Shown piece by piece: positions 1 to 7,459 of a stretch of DNA of 64,000 nucleotides. Within the stretch, counting starts at the first letter, position 1. Each line of letters starts with the position of its first letter. Source of the DNA: Thomasclavelia spiroformis. GTDB lineage: Bacteria; Bacillota_I; Bacilli_A; Erysipelotrichales; Coprobacillaceae. The stretch covers positions 1-64,000 of the forward strand of contig JACJKV010000007.1 of the NCBI GenBank assembly GCA_016901755.1. The letters run 5' to 3'. A program made the position numbers and the translations under genes. Below the pieces are notes generated by a model. The model worked only from the letters and a program-made list of their open reading frames with translations. It made no database searches and had not been told where the DNA came from.

Positions 1-9
1 TTTAATAAA

Positions 10-102
10 TGGCGGAGATTGAGGGATTCGAACCCCCGCAGGACGTTAATCCTCTGCTGGTTTTCAAGACCAGTCCCTTCAGCCAGACTTGGGTAAATCT
101 CC
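10..102 (-). tRNA. tRNA-Ser(TGA)
   Basis: On the minus strand the sequence folds as a class II tRNA with a long variable arm. The acceptor strands GGAGATT and AATCTCC pair, followed by discriminator G and an encoded CCA. The anticodon loop CTTGAAA gives anticodon TGA (serine, UCA codons). It is the last gene of a five-tRNA minus-strand cluster. Confidence 0.95.
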
Positions 103-111
103 GCATCATAA

Positions 112-188
112 TGGTAGCGGGAGAGGGATTTGAACCCCCGACACTCCGGGTATGAACCGAATGCTCTAGCCAACTGAGCTATCCCGCC
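112..188 (-). tRNA. tRNA-Met(CAT), elongator type
   Basis: Minus-strand cloverleaf with acceptor GGCGGGA paired to TCCCGCT (first pair G-U), D-arm, anticodon loop TTCATAC and encoded CCA. The anticodon is CAT. The anticodon stem lacks the three consecutive G-C pairs of initiator tRNA, and the sequence resembles Bacillus elongator tRNA-Met, not the lysidine-modified Ile tRNA. Confidence 0.93.
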
Positions 189-210
189 ATGATGATATTT
201 ATTAAATTAA

Positions 211-286
211 TGGTGGAGCCAAGCGGGATCGAACCGCTGACCCCCTGCGTGCAAGGCAGGTGCTCTCCCAGCTGAGCTATGGCCCC
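211..286 (-). tRNA. tRNA-Ala(TGC)
   Basis: Minus-strand 76-nt cloverleaf with acceptor GGGGCCA, anticodon loop TTGCACG (anticodon TGC) and encoded CCA. It is third from the promoter-distal end of the tRNA cluster. Confidence 0.95.
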
Positions 287-299
287 AAAACTTTTTAAA

Positions 300-376
300 T
301 GGTCGGGAAGACAGGATTTGAACCTGCGACCCCCTGGTCCCAAACCAGGTGCACTACCAAGCTGTGCTACTTCCCG
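300..376 (-). tRNA. tRNA-Pro(TGG)
   Basis: Minus-strand 77-nt cloverleaf with acceptor CGGGAAG paired to CTTCCCG, anticodon loop TTTGGGA (anticodon TGG) and encoded CCA. Confidence 0.95.
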
Positions 377-380
377 TTAA

Positions 381-454
381 TGGCAGGGGTAGTAGGAGTC
401 GAACCCACATCAACGGTTTTGGAGACCGGTATTCTACCATTGAACTATACCCCT
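381..454 (-). tRNA. tRNA-Trp(CCA)
   Basis: Minus-strand 74-nt cloverleaf with acceptor AGGGGTA paired to TACCCCT, anticodon loop CTCCAAA (anticodon CCA) and an encoded terminal CCA. It is the promoter-proximal tRNA of the cluster. The outermost pair of the anticodon stem (27-43) is a C/T mismatch. Confidence 0.94.
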
Positions 455-471
455 ATTGGGTTTGCTTAATC

Positions 472-500
472 AATATACCATAAGATATTTAAATAAGCAA
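472..500 (-). promoter_or_regulatory. Sigma-A promoter of the tRNA cluster
   Basis: On the minus strand, -35 TTGCTT and -10 TATATT are separated by exactly 17 bp, with the -10 ending 18 bp upstream of the tRNA-Trp 5' end. This is the only good promoter upstream of the five tRNAs. Confidence 0.7.
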
Positions 501-514
501 GAGTTATTTGACCT

Positions 515-542
515 ATATTGTAAAAAAAATTATTCATATGAT
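515..542 (+). promoter_or_regulatory. Candidate sigma-E promoter of cotJABC
   Basis: ATATT, a 15-bp spacer, then CATATGAT resembles the Bacillus sigma-E consensus (ATATT, 14-15 bp, CATACAnT; 6 of 8 at the -10). It lies just upstream of cotJA, and cotJ is a sigma-E operon in B. subtilis. The predicted start point would be close to the ribosome-binding site (549-554), leaving a very short leader, which is the main doubt. Confidence 0.45.
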
Positions 543-559
543 ATTGTGAGGAGGTTAAA

Positions 560-694
560 ATGAAAGATTTGGAATTAGCAATATCATCTATACAGATTCA
601 AAAATTCAAAGATATCTATCCAATGAAACAGGCTTTTGACAATGGAACGATTTTTAAACAGTTAAATAAACCATGGGTGAAGTACCATGGATGA
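560..694 (+). CDS. cotJA: Spore coat-associated protein CotJA (short)
   Basis: This 44-aa protein starts at ATG 560 behind AGGAGG. The C-terminal half (residues about 20-40) carries the CotJA-type pattern with an ...AFDNGTIFKQLNKPW segment, in which a Gly-Thr-[LI]-Phe turn is followed by an L-x-x-P-[WY]. It is shorter than the usual 60-80 aa CotJA proteins, the missing part being N-terminal. Identity is strengthened by the overlapping cotJB and cotJC downstream, the invariant cotJABC order. CotJA is needed to assemble CotJC into the spore coat of Bacillus. Confidence 0.7.
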   Translation: MKDLELAISSIQIQKFKDIYPMKQAFDNGTIFKQLNKPWVKYHG

Positions 695-962
695 TATGTT
701 AATGCATATTAGTCAGTTGGATTTCTGTATCCAGGATGTCACATTATTTTTAGATACGCATCCCTGTGATCAGGAGGCTATGAAATATTATGAAGAAGGC
801 ATGAGACATTTGCTAACGGCAAAGAATAATTATCTGAAAAACGGTGGTGCTCTCACTAATCGAGATGGCATGAATTTAGATAAATATATTAATGAACCAT
901 TTCCATGGGTGAAAGGAGAATTGGCATGTGGATATATGAAAAACGCCTGCAATACCCAGTAA
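687..962 (+). CDS. cotJB: Spore coat protein CotJB
   Basis: 91 aa, matching the usual CotJB length of about 87. It shows the family pattern: a start with hydrophobic helix LMHISQLDFCIQD, then LFLDTHPCDQEAMKYY (CotJB typically reads LYLDTHP-x2-x-AL-x-x-Y), and a PW motif near the C-terminus. It overlaps cotJA by 8 nt and cotJC by 37 nt, so the three are translationally coupled. CotJB is a small coat morphogenetic partner of the catalase-like CotJC; it has no known enzymatic activity. Confidence 0.9.
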   Translation: MDDMLMHISQLDFCIQDVTLFLDTHPCDQEAMKYYEEGMRHLLTAKNNYLKNGGALTNRDGMNLDKYINEPFPWVKGELACGYMKNACNTQ

Positions 963-1123
963 ATATTTCTAAGCCGGATGCTAAAACTGCAAAAATTGTG
1001 ATATCGCAATTAGGGGGACCTAATGGCGAGCTAGGTGCAGCATTGCGTTATTTGTCACAGCGTTACGCTATGCCATATCCTCGTATCCAAGCCTTATTGA
1101 CTGATATCGGTACTGAAGAATAG
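926..1123 (+). CDS. cotJC: CotJC manganese-catalase-like coat protein, 5' segment (interrupted)
   Basis: Starts at ATG 926 behind AAAGGAG, inside the end of cotJB. The 65 codons match the N-terminus of CotJC, beginning MWIYEKRLQYPV and including GELGAALRYLSQRY, whose Glu35 is a predicted manganese ligand of the ferritin-like catalase fold. The reading frame ends at ...GTEE followed by TAG. This stop is created at the junction with the inserted element: Glu65 belongs to an E-x-x-H metal-ligand motif, whose Leu-Ala-His lies 6.4 kb away at 7484. Joining 926-1121 to 7485-7915 gives an uninterrupted 208-aa CotJC. Without excision only a 65-aa fragment lacking most metal ligands would be made. Confidence 0.92.
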   Translation: MWIYEKRLQYPVNISKPDAKTAKIVISQLGGPNGELGAALRYLSQRYAMPYPRIQALLTDIGTEE

Positions 1124-1140
1124 GTACGCGTTTGTTGTCA
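1115..1140. other. attL: left junction of the cotJC element
   Basis: The core GAAGAAT (1115-1121) is the last cotJC sequence before the element and is repeated at 7478-7484. Inside the element, 11 bp further, TGTTGTCA (1133-1140) is the inverted partner of TGACAACA (7460-7467) at the right end. The recombinase stop codon (1138-1140) lies within this arm. The core is 7 bp, so the exact crossover dinucleotide cannot be fixed by eye. Confidence 0.8.
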
Positions 1141-2670
1141 CTGATTTTTATAATAAATTTCAAGGTCAAAATTATTGATAGCATCCTGGTCCCAACGTCC
1201 GCTTTTTTCTTTGTTATAGATGATTTTATCGATGACAGATTTAAGAATGATGTTTTTTTCTTCATTATTGGCCACGTGGTATAATTCAATGCACTTTTCT
1301 AATTTAGGAATAAGATTTTTTGTTTGTACTAATTTTGATTCTTTATCTTCATCAATCAGCTTGTTTTTTCTTTCTGTGAGTTCGTTTAATTGCTTGTTGA
1401 TATGATCTTTCCTGGTTTTGAATAAGTCGATTGTATAAGCTCCTAATTCAAGCATTTCACATGCTTTGTCCAAATGCTGATGAAGTTTTTCAATCTGTTC
1501 ATCACATTCTTTGATAATATCCTTTTTATCCAGATCATATTGTTTCTGTTCAATATCGTAGTTATCCAGGAATTTCTTGTTTTGCGATAATTCTTTTTTG
1601 ATTTCATCAATAATTCGATTTTCCAGGATATTGAGGTCACTGGATACATTATGACATCCCACTGTATTACAGATGATCGTTTCGATTCTGCCATTCTTGT
1701 AGGGACGTCTCACCATTTTGCGACCACATCTTTTGCATATAATGATACCTGACAATGGATTTTTCAGTTTCTTTTCTTTGGGAACTCTATCATTGGAATT
1801 TAATTTCATATTTTCCTGAACTTTGTTATATATTTCCATACTGATCAGTGCCGGATGTTTTCCTGTGTACATATCAAATTTTTTATTTAATGGTCTTGTT
1901 TTTACTATTTCACCATTTCGATATAGCATAACACCTTTACGTTCATTCCATTTGATATAACCGCAATAAGTAACGTTTTTAAGAATAGTTCTAATAATTG
2001 CCGGTGTCCAGCGATCGCTTTTTCTTGGTTTGATACCTGAACTGTTCAAATCCTTAGCAATATTTGTTGTTCCGACACCAGAAGCAGCAAGATTAAAAAT
2101 TTTTTTAACAATAACAGCTTCATGATCAACGATTTCTAAGCTGTAGCCTTTATCTAGTTTTACTTTCTTATAGCCATATGGTGGAACAGATCCAACATAG
2201 TAGCCATCCATAACACTTAAGATACGCCCGCGCTGCATACGTCGGTTGATCATCTTGTATTCTCTTCGGCCCATGAACATATCGAATTCGAAATAGTCCT
2301 GATCATATTCATTGGCTGGATCAATTGTTTTTAAAGGTGTGATGATTTTTGTATTATTGATACTAAAAGCACGTTCTATCGTTCCCTGATCTAAAGTATC
2401 ACCTCTGGCCAGTCTTTGTGCATCAACGACAAGTACACCATCAAAGATACCATTCATCACGTATTCCAGAAGTTTCTGCATTTCTGGTCTGTTTTTTATG
2501 TTTTCCCCAGAAACAACTTCTTTAAATATCATGATCTGTTCACGTGGTATTTTCAACTTTTTAGCTAAATCAAATAATATTTTTTTATGTTTGCGAAGTG
2601 TGATATCAACTGATTCACTGGCATCATCGCTTCGTGATTTTCTTAAATACATGCCATACATTTTTATCAT
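1138..2670 (-). CDS. Large serine recombinase (site-specific integrase/excisionase)
   Basis: 510 aa. The N-terminal resolvase domain has the catalytic motif Y-L-R-K-S with nucleophile Ser12. It is followed by the recombinase domain (about 155-290), a zinc ribbon (C312-x2-C315 ... C334-x4-C339) and a long charged coiled coil (about 375-460), ending in the usual C-terminal segment. This is the full architecture of SprA/SpoIVCA/phiC31-type large serine integrases. It sits at the left end of the element and reads outward, its stop codon inside the attL arm. The Met at residue 4 (2661) is better spaced from AAAGAG than the first Met. It probably catalyses integration into, and with a directionality factor excision from, cotJC. 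Confidence 0.95.
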   Translation of the reverse strand: MIKMYGMYLRKSRSDDASESVDITLRKHKKILFDLAKKLKIPREQIMIFKEVVSGENIKNRPEMQKLLEYVMNGIFDGVLVVDAQRLARGDTLDQGTIERAFSINNTKIITPLKTIDPANEYDQDYFEFDMFMGRREYKMINRRMQRGRILSVMDGYYVGSVPPYGYKKVKLDKGYSLEIVDHEAVIVKKIFNLAASGVGTTNIAKDLNSSGIKPRKSDRWTPAIIRTILKNVTYCGYIKWNERKGVMLYRNGEIVKTRPLNKKFDMYTGKHPALISMEIYNKVQENMKLNSNDRVPKEKKLKNPLSGIIICKRCGRKMVRRPYKNGRIETIICNTVGCHNVSSDLNILENRIIDEIKKELSQNKKFLDNYDIEQKQYDLDKKDIIKECDEQIEKLHQHLDKACEMLELGAYTIDLFKTRKDHINKQLNELTERKNKLIDEDKESKLVQTKNLIPKLEKCIELYHVANNEEKNIILKSVIDKIIYNKEKSGRWDQDAINNFDLEIYYKNQ

Positions 2671-2697
2671 CTCTTTATAATATAGTTATCATACAAG

Positions 2698-2735
2698 AAA
2701 AAAAGCACTTCTAAAGATTCGTTTAGAATGTGCTT
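2698..2735 (-). terminator. Rho-independent terminator upstream of the recombinase
   Basis: On the minus strand an about 13-bp stem (AAGCACATTCTAAA paired with TTTAGAAGTGCTT, one bulge) is followed by a run of seven T. It ends minus-strand transcription from the restriction-like gene before it reaches the recombinase, so the recombinase must start from its own promoter in 2671-2700. Confidence 0.75.
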
Positions 2736-2773
2736 GTCTGATAAAATCAAATGTTAAAAAGATTTTGATGAGT

Positions 2774-2838
2774 TTTTTACATGAGTGATATTGGCGTATC
2801 ACTTGAACCATCCTATTGGCGTAGGGTGGTTTTTATTA
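2774..2838 (+). repeat. Two hairpins resembling an IS200/IS605 right-end remnant
   Basis: Two adjacent hairpins share the loop TTGGCGTA: GTGATA/TATCAC, then CCATCCTA/TAGGGTGG followed by TTTTTATT. The intervening CACTTGAACCA and the order of parts resemble the right ends (omega-RNA scaffold region) of IS605-family elements. No tnpA or tnpB gene is nearby, so at most a remnant remains. The second hairpin could equally be a plus-strand terminator. Confidence 0.35.
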
Positions 2839-3888
2839 TTAAAGATATCTTTTTAACGATTCAATTAATTCGTTTTCATATTTATATATGTCATCTATTG
2901 TATTTATATCATATCTTATTCCTTTTTTATTTTCATCAGGGATTATTATATGTTTGTTTCTAGAGTTTAAATTTATTCTGATAACCCATTTTCTAATATT
3001 CCCATCAACTAATATACCAAAATAACTTTCGGTATCTTTGTATGTTATACGTTGCGGTTCTATTTCTTTTCTTAAAATAGATTTCACTATAGCAAATGAA
3101 TTAAGTTCATCAATAGTAGTTACTATTTTACTTTCTTCTTTTTGATCTTCAACAGGCTCTTCTTTATCGTTATCATCATTTTTAAGTGTTTCTTTGAATT
3201 TTGATGATAGCTTTTCGTTGATTAATTGATTTATTGCTCTCTTTGCAAGCGGCTTGAATTTGTCAATGACTTTTTGGTTTTTAACTCCATCATATATTCC
3301 CATATTCAATAATAATCTAATAAAATCATCTGAAGGATTATCCATTAACTCCTTAAATGCAATTTTTGTTAAGTTTAAGTATTTTAAATCACTAGCGGTA
3401 TTCAAAATGTTATCAACATCTAAATTTTCTTTTATAAATTTTTCAATATAGGATATAGATTGTTCACTTAAATTTTCCATGTCTAGTATGTAAAAAGGTT
3501 TTTTGTCCATTACATTAGGTTGATCTAAATCGCTAAAAAACTTATAGATAATACCATTTGTTAATATTGCGAATCTGGCATTAGTTGTCCCAAAGTATCT
3601 GAATAGTTGTGAATCGTGTTTTGACAGATCATCACTGCAAGGTTTAGCTTCAATTAAAATCATTGGTTCATCATCTTTTAAAATAGCATAATCTACTTTT
3701 TCTCCTTTTTTTATACCTACATCAGCTGTAAATTCAGGTACAAATTCTAACGGATTGAATACATCATAACCTAATGCTTGAAAAAAAGGCATGATCAATG
3801 ATTGTTTTGTTGCTTCTTCAGTTTTAATGTTTTCTTTTAGTTGTTTGATCCTTTCGCTCAAAGAATAAAGTTTTTCCTCTAATTCCAT
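2839..3888 (-). CDS. Type IV restriction-like endonuclease (HsdR N-terminal domain)
   Basis: 349 aa. After an N-terminal helix (1-30), residues 30-130 form a PD-(D/E)XK nuclease core: Asp66 in KVDYAIL and Glu80-x-Lys82 in LIEAKP, as in HsdR N-terminal domains and the predicted type IV restriction family (COG4748). The rest is helical with an acidic linker (about 235-260) and a C-terminal beta-rich domain. It starts at ATG 3888 behind AAAGGAG. No methyltransferase or specificity subunit is present, so it is a stand-alone nuclease. A phage-defence role is inference from family and context. Confidence 0.8.
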   Translation of the reverse strand: MELEEKLYSLSERIKQLKENIKTEEATKQSLIMPFFQALGYDVFNPLEFVPEFTADVGIKKGEKVDYAILKDDEPMILIEAKPCSDDLSKHDSQLFRYFGTTNARFAILTNGIIYKFFSDLDQPNVMDKKPFYILDMENLSEQSISYIEKFIKENLDVDNILNTASDLKYLNLTKIAFKELMDNPSDDFIRLLLNMGIYDGVKNQKVIDKFKPLAKRAINQLINEKLSSKFKETLKNDDNDKEEPVEDQKEESKIVTTIDELNSFAIVKSILRKEIEPQRITYKDTESYFGILVDGNIRKWVIRINLNSRNKHIIIPDENKKGIRYDINTIDDIYKYENELIESLKRYL

Positions 3889-5216
3889 AATTTATCTCCT
3901 TTTTTTTATTATAAACACTATGTAGTGTGTTTATCTGTTCAAATTTTTTTAAACTTTTTAGATTGGTAAAAAATTCATGTTTTCTGATTAGTTTTTGTTC
4001 TTAATTTTTATATATCGAATAGCTAGATGTATCAAATGATTTCATTGAAGATATGTATGATAGTCTTTTTTATTTTTATAAATGTTTGTTGTGTTGTTCT
4101 TAAGAGAGAAATTCATATTTTTAATTTTTTCATTTTCTAATATTTCATATTCCATGAATGTACAAATCATTGCTACTGCAATAGCATGTTTTTCAGCAAC
4201 ATAAATGTAGTTTAAAGAGAAAGTACTTTTTCAAATAATAACTTTTATTACTTCTTGAAATGCATGTTATTTTTACATTGGCATTTAGTACATATGCAGA
4301 ATGAAATTGTAGATTTCATCATTTGTTTTTGTTGCACTTTATTGTGTCAATGGGTTTCTAAATACCAAATTTAGATAATATATTTATTTTACTACACTTT
4401 TACAAAAAAATTCATATTTTGATATGAACGGATATATTAGAACATGAATGGTATAGATTTTTTTTGTAAAATTATAATTTCAGATTTTATGACAGATAAT
4501 TTGTATATTATGTCATTAATTTTTCAACTTTTTCTTTACAATTATCTTTAACATCTTTTATAAAATATTTTTTTTAAAATGTAAGTAAGTTTATGAATCG
4601 TTGTTTTTGCGTTTTTCTGATTAATACCGAATACGATGCAATCCTTTAGCTGAAGAGAGTTAATCAATGAAGTCAAGATTTCTGTTATAAAACCTTAAAA
4701 AGTTATTGAAATTAATAAATTTACATCGTTTCTTTGCTCAAATTATCGGTGATTTTGGATGTTGATACTGATCACCTGGTGTTTTGTTTCATCAAATAAT
4801 AATAGTGGCTAATTACCAGCGATTATGCCGCTATAAATCTGATTTATCTATAAGATAATTATTTTTGTAATCATCTTCATTGATTATGATTATTGACTGT
4901 AACATTTACAAAACTCGTGTTAGAGCAGCAACACCACTTCTTTTTATATTCATCATAACTATTTTCTCTATTTGTTAAATATCTTTGATTTTGTAAAAAA
5001 TAAACGGAAAAAACAATAGAGAATTTTTAGGTTGTTTTCAGAAGATTTAGATATAATTTTTAATGAATAACTAAGGCTAGTGTTTTTTATCACTGATTAA
5101 CACAGTCATAATTTACAAAGATTTGCTGATTCATATCTGACATTGGTTTAGAAAAAGGAATTTATGGAGTTGAATAAATTTAATTCTAAAAAAATATTAT
5201 GTATAGGGAGGGAAAA
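3889..5216. other. 1.3-kb AT-rich stretch with no convincing gene
   Basis: No long open frame with a ribosome-binding site is seen on either strand. The most gene-like piece is a minus-strand open stretch of about 60 codons near 4030-4210 (including IYVAEKHAIAVAMICTF), lacking a start site, and it may be a decayed gene fragment. Just upstream of the restriction-like gene (about 3911-3935) is an imperfect palindrome, ATAAACACTA/TAGTGTGTTTAT, possibly an operator. A CATA-ATT-TA motif at 5107-5115 resembles a sigma-K -10, but no matching -35 is seen at the right distance. Confidence 0.5.
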
Positions 5217-5387
5217 ATGGGTAAAACAACATTTGTTTATGTAAAACAGGACAGATATTCGTTAAAACAGCTTTATGATATTTTAAATTGCATAGCAATC
5301 CGTAATGGACTGCAAAGTACAGATTATTTTTATACCGATGAAGAAGTCGAAAAACTGAAAAAGCGAAAAGATATTGAATGGATCTGA
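5217..5387 (+). CDS. Small basic/acidic protein, candidate recombination directionality factor
   Basis: 56 aa from ATG 5217, chosen because AGGGAGG lies 5 bases upstream; an in-frame ATG at 5199 precedes this site and is rejected. The sequence has a beta-like start (TTFVYVKQD), an amphipathic helix, and a charged tail (EEVEKLKKRK). I recognise no family. It is the only clean small gene in the element, on the opposite strand to the recombinase and in a solitary position. Directionality factors of serine integrases are small and unrelated in sequence (SprB of SP-beta is a protein of similar size), so the role is inferred from size and context only. Confidence 0.6.
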   Translation: MGKTTFVYVKQDRYSLKQLYDILNCIAIRNGLQSTDYFYTDEEVEKLKKRKDIEWI

Positions 5388-5399
5388 TTAGCCTGATAC

Positions 5400-5639
5400 C
5401 TATTTTAAAATATTGAATGTAATACCCGATTGTTTAATCCCCTTCAGTGACCATGTAACTGGAGGGGACTGCATATAAAGTAAATAATTTTGGAATATAT
5501 CCTGATTAAATAGCTTGTCATTTTCATAAAAAAGAGTTATCATAAACGCGTGTTTGGGATGGCAGTATTCCGAGGATTGGCGTTTGACGAAATCTGCTGT
5601 TCCTTTCCTTTTTTTTATAAATAATAACACAAAAGGCAT
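5400..5639 (-). CDS. Possible small hypothetical protein (weak)
   Basis: A 79-codon minus-strand frame with no recognised domain. Its start lies inside an inverted repeat, no good ribosome-binding site precedes the first Met, and a 10-bp inverted repeat (CCCCTTCAGT/ACTGGAGGGG, about 5440-5468) lies within it. Amino-acid content is not obviously non-coding, so it could be a real or decayed gene of the element. I would not rely on it. Confidence 0.25.
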   Translation of the reverse strand: MPFVLLFIKKRKGTADFVKRQSSEYCHPKHAFMITLFYENDKLFNQDIFQNYLLYMQSPPVTWSLKGIKQSGITFNILK

Positions 5640-5687
5640 GTCAATGAATATGACTCAAACAAAATCATATTTCTTGTCATGCCTTTT
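5631..5687. repeat. Long inverted repeat inside the element
   Basis: 14-bp arms AAAAGGCATGTCAA and TTGTCATGCCTTTT (one mismatch) enclose a second stem, ATATGA/TCATAT, making an extended hairpin. The sequence beyond the right arm is T-rich (TATATTTATTTTG). It may act as a terminator or be a transposable-element end. Confidence 0.5.
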
Positions 5688-6172
5688 ATATTTATTTTGA
5701 CTAAACTTAGATGAAATATTATCAAATAAAGTGCTATTCAACAATATCAGACCTATTTTTACGATGCAGATGAAAGGTATAAAAATGATCATGGCTTTTA
5801 TACATTTGTCAATAATATTGAAAAGATCGTGTTTGATACAGAATTAAAGATTAATAATAATTATAATTCTGATGCTTATGATAATATTAAAATAGAAAAA
5901 TAAATGTTGATTTAACCACATATAATGTAGTTTTTTATGTAAGAGGAAAATATAGAAAAAAAGACTGAAATGAAAAAAGTTTCCTGATCGGCATATTTTT
6001 GTCTTTGAATGAAACAGAAGTAAAATGAATAGAGATGATAAACATATGATAAAAAATTATATTTTTTATCATATGTTTATGTAAAAGTAGCTATATTTGC
6101 TTAATATAAGTAAGAATATTGATTTTTTTAACATATTATGATAATAATATTTTTATAGTAGGTGATGTGGAT
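5688..6172. other. Gene-poor stretch with an ORF remnant and a perfect palindrome
   Basis: A plus-strand open stretch of about 55 codons (about 5736-5903, ending in TAA, including YFYDADERYKNDHGFYTF) has no start codon or ribosome site and looks like the 3' end of a decayed gene. A perfect 17-bp inverted repeat lies at 6040-6078 ahead of the Fic gene. Nothing else is recognisable. Confidence 0.4.
6040..6078. repeat. Perfect 17-bp inverted repeat upstream of fic
   Basis: AAACATATGATAAAAAA, a 5-nt loop, then TTTTTTATCATATGTTT. It is perfectly symmetric, with A/T runs next to the loop. It could be a regulator-binding site or a bidirectional terminator closing the decayed gene to its left. Confidence 0.65.
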
Positions 6173-7393
6173 ATGAAGTATGTGTCTTTAAAAAAAGTCT
6201 TTCATATGGATGAAAAAAAATGCAATGAGTTATATGATTTGCGTTTTCATAGTGAAAGTACCAGATGTTTAGGAATCATGTTAAACAATGGCTATGAGTG
6301 TTTTTATACGGTTAATGAAGAATTACTGTCACTCATCATTCAGCTTTATCAGGTTAATTCATATATAGAAAAAACAGTCAGTTCAAGAAAATTTCCTAGA
6401 GTAGCTGAAGCGTTTCTGAAAATGAGCACGTTGGTTGAAGAGATAAAGAGCTCTAATCAAATGGAAGGTATCTATAGTACCCGCAAAGAATTAAATGATA
6501 TGATCAATCAGCCGGCACCGGAACATTATAAGAGATTTTATGGTATGGTTAATAAATATCAGAAACTGACAAAGGATGGTTTTGAACCACTGCAATCGGT
6601 AGGTGATATCAGGAAACAGTATGATGAGATTCTTCTAAAAGATGTTATGGATGAAGATATCAATGATAAACCAGATGGTCTTATTTTTAGAAAGCATGGT
6701 GTTGAAATCAAATCGTCATCTAAAGTGATCCATAAAGGGATTTATGGCGAAGACAAAATTATTGATATGATGGAAAAAGCATTAAAGATATTAAATGATC
6801 AGCAAATACCGTTATTGATCAGGATTGTGGTGTTTCATTATCTTTTTGAATATGTTCATCCTTTTTATAATGGTAATGGACGTATGGGCAGATATTTAGC
6901 CACTTTGTATCTTTCTGGGGATTTGAATATATTATGTGCAATGCAGTTTTCAATTGCCTGTACCCACAATCATAAACAGTACTATGATGCATTTGAAATC
7001 ACCAATGATATAAGAAATAAAGGAGATCTGACATTTTTTATTATTTCTGTTTTAGAAATCTATCTGTCTGGTCTACTGGAATTAAAGGATCATATTGATG
7101 CTGCATTCAATAGATATGAAAGAATAAGTGATATTCTGCATCAGAAATTGTCTAAATTGCTGAATAACAGTACATGTAATGCCATTATTGAACTGATTTT
7201 AAGAGCAACATTATTTGCGTTAGAACCCTTGACAGTCAGTCAATTATCCCAGTTCTTGGAAATTTCAGAACAGACGGTGAGAAGCTATATGAAATTAATA
7301 AATAAGAATGAAAAAATTATTGTTGCTGATAAAACTCATAAACCTTACAGATATTCGATCGATCTGGATCTGGTTTATCAAATGGATCAATAA
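6173..7393 (+). CDS. Fic family protein (class II, autoinhibited AMP transferase)
   Basis: 406 aa from ATG 6173, chosen because AGGTGA is well spaced there; an upstream in-frame ATG (6119) lacks a site. The Fic core motif HPFYNGNGRMGR starts at about His229. The inhibitory-helix motif S-x3-E-G (SNQMEG, about residues 94-99) lies N-terminal to it, defining class II Fic enzymes that are self-inhibited. A C-terminal winged-helix segment (about 355-400) follows. Fic enzymes transfer AMP or related groups to protein hydroxyls. It reads toward attR and ends in its own terminator, so it is self-contained cargo. Function in the element (toxin, defence or regulation) is unknown. Confidence 0.9.
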   Translation: MKYVSLKKVFHMDEKKCNELYDLRFHSESTRCLGIMLNNGYECFYTVNEELLSLIIQLYQVNSYIEKTVSSRKFPRVAEAFLKMSTLVEEIKSSNQMEGIYSTRKELNDMINQPAPEHYKRFYGMVNKYQKLTKDGFEPLQSVGDIRKQYDEILLKDVMDEDINDKPDGLIFRKHGVEIKSSSKVIHKGIYGEDKIIDMMEKALKILNDQQIPLLIRIVVFHYLFEYVHPFYNGNGRMGRYLATLYLSGDLNILCAMQFSIACTHNHKQYYDAFEITNDIRNKGDLTFFIISVLEIYLSGLLELKDHIDAAFNRYERISDILHQKLSKLLNNSTCNAIIELILRATLFALEPLTVSQLSQFLEISEQTVRSYMKLINKNEKIIVADKTHKPYRYSIDLDLVYQMDQ

Positions 7394-7408
7394 AAAATAT
7401 GTTATATT

Positions 7409-7454
7409 AAAACCTGTTTTTGATTATATAATAATCAAAAAAGCGGGTTTTTTT
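7409..7454 (+). terminator. Terminator after fic
   Basis: An imperfect stem pairs AACCTG-TTTTTGATTAT with ATAATCAAAAAA-GCGGGTT and is followed by a T run. It ends 6 bp before the attR arm, keeping fic transcription out of the downstream cotJC segment. Confidence 0.7.
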
Positions 7455-7459
7455 ATGAC

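Noticed and set aside
1068-1289. Minus-strand frame spanning the attL junction
   Set aside because: It crosses the element boundary and overlaps the recombinase in another frame with no ribosome site; a shadow frame.
4030-4215. Minus-strand 60-codon frame as a gene
   Set aside because: There is no start with a ribosome site and the surrounding frames are closed; kept only as a possible fragment.
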